Shown here piece after piece: positions 6,080 to 10,247 of a stretch of DNA of 10,247 bases. The position numbers and the translations under genes were made by a program. The DNA is taken from NCBI GenBank assembly GCA_037190175.1, contig JBBCJM010000026.1:1-10247 (forward strand), written 5' to 3'. The stretch comes from JBBCJM01 sp037190175. GTDB taxonomy: Bacteria > Pseudomonadota > Alphaproteobacteria > Rhodobacterales > Rhodobacteraceae. Each line of letters opens with the position of its first letter. Positions within the stretch are counted from its first letter, which is position 1. The notes beneath the pieces were generated by a model. It was not told where the DNA came from. It ran no database searches and saw only the letters and a program-made list of their open reading frames with translations.

Positions 6080-7711
6080 TCACTTCCGGGCATGATAGCG
6101 CGAGGCGACGAGTTCCTGGCAGGTGATGAACTCCAAGAGCGCCGGCTGCCCCGCCTCGGTCGCCGCGATGCCGCGCAGGATGGCGGGGATGATGTCCTCC
6201 GGCCGCTCGATCCGCTCGGCATGGCCGCCCATGGCGCGGGCAAAAGCGGTGTAGTCGCCGGAAATGTCGGTCGAGCGGTACTTCTGGGTGGAGACCTGCA
6301 TGATCGGCAGTTCCATCGCCATGGAGGAGTTGTTCAGCAGGATCGACAGGATCGGAATGCGTTCCCGAACCGCCGTTTCGAAATCCATGCCGGTGAAGCC
6401 GATGGCGCTGTCGCCCCAGACGTTGATGCAGAGCTTATCGGGATGCGCCAGCTTGGCCCCCATCGCCAGCCCGAGGCCATAGCCCAGCTGCGTGGTCTTG
6501 CCCCAGCCGATGTAGGAAAGCGGTGTGACCGAGCGCCAGAACGGCGTCAACTGGTCGCGGGGCGAGCCCGCGTCATGGGTGATGATGGTATTGGCCACGT
6601 CCACCGTGCGTTGCAGATCCCACAGCACGCGATAGGGCGACAGGGGCAACTCGGCCGAGGTCAGCTTGGGCATCCATTCCTTCATCCACTTCGCCCGCAC
6701 CGCGGCGATCTCGTCGGCCACCGCGACCGCAGACCGCGGGGCCACGTCCAGCTCCGCCAGCAGCGCCTGCAGCACCAGCGCGGCGTCGCCGATCAGCCCG
6801 ACCTTCGCCTCCACATCCTTGTTCAGGTGGTCGGGGTCGAGGGTCGAATGGATCACCGCCTTGCCCCGCGGCATCTCCACCCCGAAGCTGGTCTCGGTGA
6901 AGGAACAGCCGATCCCGAAGATCAGGTCGGCGCGGTCCAGGAAATCCCGCACCGGAAACGGCACCGCCGCCCCGCCCGAGCCCAGGGCCAGCGGATGGGT
7001 CTCGGGGAAGGCGCTCTTGCCCTCCAGGCTGGTGCAGACCGGGATCGCCAGCCTTTCGGCCAGAGCGCGCAGTTGCGGCCAGGCGCGGGCGTAGTGTACC
7101 CCCTGCCCGGCATAGATCACCGGCCGCCTGGCCGCCGCCAGCAGCCGCGCGGCCTCGGCCACATGCGCCGGGTCGGGGCCGCAGCGGGTGGAGAGGACGG
7201 GGCGATAGTCCAGCGGCTCCGGCACCTCCTCGTCCCAGATGTCGTTGGGGATCTCCACGATCACCGGCCCGCCGCGGCCGTTGCGCAGTTTCGAGAAGGC
7301 GCGGCGGAAGATGTTGGGGATCTCGGCCGGCACCACGATGGGCTCGGCATGTTTCGACACCGAACGCATGGAGACCGAGGCGTTGTAGTTCGGGTCCACC
7401 CAGGCCAGCCGGCGGGGATAGCCGCCGGGCAGCACCAGCACCGGCACCGATTCGGCATAGGCCTGCGCCACCGCGCCATAGCTGTTCTCGGTGCCCGGCC
7501 CCAGCTGCATGGCGAAGACCCCGATCTTCCGCCCCGAGGACAGGCGGCTGATGGCGTCGGCCATGTGCAGCCCGATCCGCTCCTGCCGCACGATGATGGG
7601 CCTTATGTCGGCCATGGCCGCGTGCTCGATCACGTGGTTCACCGGATAGGCGAAGAGCAGTTCCACCCCCTCGCGCTTCAGGATCTCGGCGATGGCGTCT
7701 CCGACCTTCAT
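6080..7711 (-). CDS. Thiamine-diphosphate-dependent decarboxylase/lyase (acetolactate synthase superfamily)
   Basis: This enzyme would cleave a C-C bond next to a carbonyl, decarboxylating a 2-oxoacid or splitting a 2-hydroxyacyl compound. It has 543 residues in the usual three-domain order: PYR domain about 1-165, with catalytic Glu44 in RQERIGLHMADA and GPGTENSYGAVAQAYAESVP at 71-90; central domain about 185-325; PP domain about 365-530, with the ThDP/Mg motif GDS at 433-435, 24 residues, then NN at 460-461. The GDSAIGFTGMDFETA stretch resembles oxalyl-CoA decarboxylase and 2-hydroxyacyl-CoA lyase (GDSAFGFSGME) more than acetolactate synthase. Glu44 excludes a glyoxylate-carboligase-type active site, in which that residue is Val. 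Its ATG overlaps the upstream stop (ATGA, 7708-7711). Flanking hydroxyacid oxidases suggest a 2-oxoacid substrate; this is not proven. Confidence 0.9.
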   Translation of the reverse strand: MKVGDAIAEILKREGVELLFAYPVNHVIEHAAMADIRPIIVRQERIGLHMADAISRLSSGRKIGVFAMQLGPGTENSYGAVAQAYAESVPVLVLPGGYPRRLAWVDPNYNASVSMRSVSKHAEPIVVPAEIPNIFRRAFSKLRNGRGGPVIVEIPNDIWDEEVPEPLDYRPVLSTRCGPDPAHVAEAARLLAAARRPVIYAGQGVHYARAWPQLRALAERLAIPVCTSLEGKSAFPETHPLALGSGGAAVPFPVRDFLDRADLIFGIGCSFTETSFGVEMPRGKAVIHSTLDPDHLNKDVEAKVGLIGDAALVLQALLAELDVAPRSAVAVADEIAAVRAKWMKEWMPKLTSAELPLSPYRVLWDLQRTVDVANTIITHDAGSPRDQLTPFWRSVTPLSYIGWGKTTQLGYGLGLAMGAKLAHPDKLCINVWGDSAIGFTGMDFETAVRERIPILSILLNNSSMAMELPIMQVSTQKYRSTDISGDYTAFARAMGGHAERIERPEDIIPAILRGIAATEAGQPALLEFITCQELVASRYHARK

Positions 7712-8937
7712 GGCGTCCTCGTCTCTGCGGCGGCGAAGTCCTCGGCCCGCCATGCTGTGGGGTGGCGCCGGGCCAAATGCCGGGCGCCCTCCGGGGTCAG
7801 CGCGCCGGTCTGGCCCAGCGCGATACGGAATTCGTCGATCAATGTGTCGCAGACATGGCGCGCGCCGTCGTCGCCCAGGGCCGCGAGGCCCAGCATCACC
7901 GCCCGCCCCGCCAGCACCGCATCGGCGCCCAAGGCCACCGCGCGCAGGATGTCGAGGCCCGAGCGGATGCCGCCGTCCATCAGCACTGCCATCCCCGGCC
8001 CCACCGCCGCGCGGATCGCCGGCAGCACGTCGATGGGCGCCGGCGCGGGGTCGAACTGGCGGCCGCCGTGGTTCGACACCACCACCCCGTCCAGCCCCAG
8101 CGCCGCCGCCCGGCGGGCGTCGTCGGGGTGCAGGATGCCCTTGACCAGCAGCGCATGGGGCCAGAGGTCGCGCAGCCGGGCCAGCACGTCCCAGGTGATC
8201 CCCGCCCCCGCCCGGCCGCCCCGCACGAACAGGTCGATCTGCCGCCGGCCGGACCCGGCATAGGCGGCCAGGTTGCCGAAGCGCGGCAGGCCGTGGCGGG
8301 CCAGCGCGGCCAGCCAGGCGGGGCGGCGGGCGGCATCCAGCGCCATCCTCGGCTCCAGCCGGAACGGCAGGGCGATGCCGTTCTTCAGGTCTCGGATGCG
8401 GCGGCCGGGCAGCGGGATGTCCAGCGTAACGGCCAGCACCCGCACCCCCGCGGCCTGCGCCCGCGCCACCAGGTCGAGGCTGACCCGATGATCCTCGGCC
8501 GGAAAGCCGTAAAGCTGGAACCACAGCCGCTCGGGCAATGCCCGCGCCACCTCCTCCACCGAAGCCGAGGCCAGCGTGCCGGTCATGTAGGCGATGCCGG
8601 TCTCGCGGGCGGCAGTGGCGATGGCGGCGGTCGCGCCGGGCCAGATCGCCCCGTCCATTCCCACCGGCGCGATCGCCAGCGGCGCCGCCAGCCTTTGGCC
8701 GAAGAGCGTGGTGGAAGGGTCCAGCCCCTGCATCCCCAGCCCATAGCGGGGCACGATCTCGATCCCGTCCAGCGCCGCCTGGTTGCGGGGGCGGCAGGCC
8801 TCGGCCCCGGTGCCGCCCTGCAGGAAATCGAGGCAGAAGGCCGGCAGCCGCCGCCGCGCCAGCGGCTCCAGCGCCGCCACGCAGGGGGCGCGGCGGGTCA
8901 GCGCCGCGCGGCGGGCCTCGTCGGTCGGCTTCACCAT
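7708..8937 (-). CDS. FMN-dependent L-2-hydroxyacid oxidase/dehydrogenase (LldD / glycolate oxidase family)
   Basis: This flavoenzyme would oxidise an L-2-hydroxyacid to the 2-oxoacid, using oxygen or the respiratory chain. It has 409 residues forming a TIM barrel. Visible active-site elements are PLAIAPVGMDG (86-96), WFQLY with Tyr143, TLDIPLPGRR with Asp173 and Arg180, LVKGI with Lys266, the signature SNHGGRQFD with base His290 and substrate Arg293, and the FMN-phosphate site DGGIRSG at 321-327. The N-terminal Tyr usual in the DYxxGG motif is Phe38 here. I chose the ATG at 8937: AGGGGAGGG (8957-8949) precedes it by about 11 bases, and the family N-terminus begins soon after. The frame stays open to 8997, but the extra 20 residues look non-coding. 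First gene of the operon; overlaps the next by 4 bases. Confidence 0.9.
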   Translation of the reverse strand: MVKPTDEARRAALTRRAPCVAALEPLARRRLPAFCLDFLQGGTGAEACRPRNQAALDGIEIVPRYGLGMQGLDPSTTLFGQRLAAPLAIAPVGMDGAIWPGATAAIATAARETGIAYMTGTLASASVEEVARALPERLWFQLYGFPAEDHRVSLDLVARAQAAGVRVLAVTLDIPLPGRRIRDLKNGIALPFRLEPRMALDAARRPAWLAALARHGLPRFGNLAAYAGSGRRQIDLFVRGGRAGAGITWDVLARLRDLWPHALLVKGILHPDDARRAAALGLDGVVVSNHGGRQFDPAPAPIDVLPAIRAAVGPGMAVLMDGGIRSGLDILRAVALGADAVLAGRAVMLGLAALGDDGARHVCDTLIDEFRIALGQTGALTPEGARHLARRHPTAWRAEDFAAAETRTP

Positions 8938-9008
8938 GCTGCGCCCGGCCCTCCCCTGCCTGGCCCATCCCGCACCCGCGGAAACACCCCGCCACATAAG
9001 CTGAGCGA

Positions 9009-9014
9009 AGTATA
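9009..9014 (-). promoter_or_regulatory. Probable -10 box of the hydroxyacid oxidase operon
   Basis: On the - strand 9014-9009 reads TATACT, a 5 of 6 match to the TATAAT consensus, with TG directly before it. This places transcription start near 9002 and a leader of about 65 bases before the ATG at 8937. No good -35 hexamer is seen 16-18 bases upstream, so an activator may be needed. It sits inside the GTATAC palindrome, so a regulator binding there would touch the -10. Confidence 0.4.
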
Positions 9015-9079
9015 CATAACCTTTGGCTACTGATCTCCGCCCATACCCGCCGAGTGCGGCTAAAACGGCGGAAAATCCC

Positions 9080-9109
9080 TTGCCTGCTTGGCACGACTAT
9101 GTTGATACT
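9080..9109 (+). promoter_or_regulatory. Candidate promoter of the TRAP solute-binding protein gene
   Basis: TTGCCT (9080-9085) and GATACT (9104-9109), each a 4 of 6 match to sigma-70 hexamers, are separated by 18 bases. They would start a transcript near 9116 with a leader of about 55 bases. A TGGCAC at 9089-9094 followed by TTG at 9102-9104 looks at first like sigma-54, but the spacing is two bases too long. Confidence 0.3.
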
Positions 9110-9171
9110 CATCCGCAGGGGCAAGCAAAATCGCGCGGCGACAGGCCGGATCGCCCTTGTGGGAGGAAACA

Positions 9172-10188
9172 ATGTATACACGTATTGCCAAGGCCGCCTT
9201 GGCCTCGCTGTGTCTTGCCTCGCCGCTGGCCGCGGCCGAGGTGGAACTGAGCCTGGCGCACTGGGTGCCCGGCACCCATCCTCTGCAGGTCCACGGGATG
9301 GAGCCCTGGGCCGAATCGATCCGCCAGGCGTCCAGCGGCCGGATCGAGATCACCATCTACCCCGCCCAGCAGCTGGGCGCGGCGGCCGACCACTACGACA
9401 TGGCCCGCGACGGCATCGCCGACATCGGCTTCATCAACCCGGGCTACCAGCCGGGCCGCTTCCCGATCCTGGCCGCAGCGGAACTGCCGTTCAACTTCGC
9501 CAATGCCAAGGGCTCGGTCCGCGGGCTGACGGAATGGTACAAGGCCTATGCCGAGCGCGAGATGGCCGACACCTATTTCTGCATGGCGCTGACCCACCAC
9601 CCGGGCACCTTCCATTCCAAGACCCCCATCGTGGTGCCCGAGGACGTGCGCGGCAAGAACGTGCGCACCGCCAACGCCACCCAGTCGCGGCTGACCAGCC
9701 TGATCGGCGGCGCCTCGGTGCAGGTGCCGGCGGGCGAGATGGCAGACGCGCTGGGCAAGGGCCTGGCCGACATGACGCAATCGCCCTGGGAATCGCTGTT
9801 CCTGTTCGGGGCCGACAAGCTGGTCACCCACCATCTCGACTTCCCGCTCTACGCCTCGATCAACGCCTTCGTCTTCAACAAGGCCACGCTGGAGGGGATG
9901 ACCGCGGAAGACCGGCAGGTGATCGAGGATCACTGCACCCCGGAATGGGCGGAAACCATGTCCTCCGGCTGGGCCGACATCGAGGCGGCGGGCCGCGACA
10001 AGATCGCCGCCGACCCGACCCATACCCTGCACGCGCCCGACGAGGCGCAGCTGCAACTGTGGCGCGACGCCTCGGCCCCGCTGGTGGACGAGTGGAAGAC
10101 CACGGTGAACGGCCTGGGCCTGAACGCCGACGAGGTGCTGGAGGGGCTGATCGAGGCGCTGAAGAAATACGATTCCTACGCCGGCTGA
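9172..10188 (+). CDS. TRAP transporter solute-binding protein, DctP family
   Basis: This is the periplasmic receptor of a TRAP transporter, which uses ion gradients to import organic acids. It has 338 residues, normal for DctP proteins. I chose the ATG at 9172 because GGAGG (9162-9166) is 5 bases before it and it gives a clean signal peptide: YTRIAK, a hydrophobic core, and cleavage after AAA at about residue 22. Family features are LSLAHWVPGTHPLQVHGMEPW (27-47), the lobe-one DMARDGIADIGFINPGYQPG, and VRTANATQSRL with Arg165 at the place of the Arg that salt-bridges the substrate carboxylate in DctP/SiaP proteins. That Arg points to a carboxylate ligand. It is divergent from the hydroxyacid oxidase operon. 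The DctQ and DctM membrane subunits are expected downstream, beyond the window. Confidence 0.9.
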   Translation: MYTRIAKAALASLCLASPLAAAEVELSLAHWVPGTHPLQVHGMEPWAESIRQASSGRIEITIYPAQQLGAAADHYDMARDGIADIGFINPGYQPGRFPILAAAELPFNFANAKGSVRGLTEWYKAYAEREMADTYFCMALTHHPGTFHSKTPIVVPEDVRGKNVRTANATQSRLTSLIGGASVQVPAGEMADALGKGLADMTQSPWESLFLFGADKLVTHHLDFPLYASINAFVFNKATLEGMTAEDRQVIEDHCTPEWAETMSSGWADIEAAGRDKIAADPTHTLHAPDEAQLQLWRDASAPLVDEWKTTVNGLGLNADEVLEGLIEALKKYDSYAG

Positions 10189-10247
10189 CCGGGAGGGGAA
10201 GGCCAAGGCAACGACCGGCCGCGGGGCCCCCCCCCCCCGGGCCGCGC
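10189..10247 (+). other. Intergenic end of window with a 12-C tract
   Basis: The last 59 bases follow the TRAP binding-protein stop. They contain a purine-rich GGGAGGGGAAGG (10191-10202) and a run of twelve C at 10227-10238 flanked by GGGG and GGG. The sequence GGCCGCG occurs on both sides of the run (10217-10223 and 10240-10246). GGGG before the run can pair with part of it, so a hairpin is possible, comparable to the one after the ABC binding-protein gene. No coding frame can be supported before the edge. Confidence 0.45.

Larger units (their letters stand above)
8938..9171. promoter_or_regulatory. Divergent regulatory region between oxidase operon and TRAP gene
   Basis: This 234-base gap separates two divergent start codons and is clearly less GC-rich between about 8996 and 9130 than its surroundings, as expected for promoters. 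It holds the probable -10 of the oxidase operon, a candidate promoter for the TRAP gene, and one of two GTATAC palindromes (9010-9015); the second overlaps the TRAP start codon (9174-9179). I find no long ORF, RNA gene or strong terminator hairpin here. Confidence 0.65.

Noticed and set aside
6080..7711. Calling the ThDP enzyme acetolactate synthase (IlvB) or glyoxylate carboligase (Gcl)
   Set aside because: No regulatory subunit (IlvH) follows and the PP motif differs from IlvB. Gcl lacks the catalytic Glu that is present here as Glu44.
5627..8263. A very long open frame on the + strand, opposite the D-hydroxyacid dehydrogenase, ThDP and oxidase genes
   Set aside because: It is antisense to three genes with clear catalytic motifs. 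Its product is a His/Arg/Gly/Pro-rich string without domains. It is a shadow frame caused by high GC, where stop codons are rare.
9089..9106. Sigma-54 promoter (TGGCAC...TTG) for the TRAP gene
   Set aside because: The -24 GG and -12 elements are two bases further apart than sigma-54 allows, and the -12 GC is absent.
7712..9181. N-terminal extension of the ThDP enzyme frame upstream of base 7711
   Set aside because: The extension overlaps the whole hydroxyacid oxidase gene in another frame. The ATG at 7711 gives a normal family N-terminus (VGDAIAEILKREGVE) and an ATGA overlap with the upstream stop.

Overview
This is a very GC-rich window with dense, short-spaced genes. The GC-biased third codon positions, long non-coding shadow frames on both strands, and the mix of ABC and TRAP solute-binding proteins suggest an alphaproteobacterium. 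Rhodobacteraceae (Rhodobacter/Paracoccus-type) is the best guess from style alone; there is no rRNA or other marker gene to prove it. I see no tRNA, rRNA, CRISPR array, transposase or phage gene.

Layout. The left edge holds the last 54 codons of an unidentified + strand gene (3-167). After a 188-base leader comes a + strand run of five genes (356-4502): a periplasmic NMT1/THI5-type solute-binding protein, its ABC ATPase, its ABC permease, a 10-TM EamA/DMT-type membrane transporter, and a HAD phosphatase. They are closely spaced (58-base gap holding a hairpin, 1-base overlap, 19 bases, 36 bases) and look like one transcription unit. A convergent gap (4503-4704) holds two G/C-rich palindromic units in opposite orientation, probably a dispersed repeat acting as a two-way terminator.

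On the - strand (8937 down to 4705) is a tightly coupled three-gene operon. In transcription order it encodes an FMN-dependent L-2-hydroxyacid oxidase/dehydrogenase (LldD/glycolate oxidase family), a thiamine-diphosphate-dependent decarboxylase/lyase, and an FAD-dependent D-2-hydroxyacid dehydrogenase (D-lactate dehydrogenase/GlcD family). The first pair overlap by ATGA and the second pair are 4 bases apart. Divergent from it, across a 234-base regulatory gap, is a TRAP solute-binding protein (9172-10188). The rest of that TRAP transporter probably lies beyond the right edge.

How the genes may work together (inference). The right half looks like a catabolic module. A TRAP system captures an organic acid. 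Two stereo-complementary flavoenzymes oxidise the L and D forms of a 2-hydroxyacid to one 2-oxoacid. The ThDP enzyme then decarboxylates or cleaves that product. The logic resembles the mandelate pathway, but the substrate cannot be read from the sequence. The divergent gap carries two GTATAC palindromes, one over the probable -10 of the oxidase operon and one over the TRAP start codon, as expected for a shared, perhaps GntR-type, regulator. The left operon is a separate uptake system of unknown substrate; its link to the right half is only proximity.
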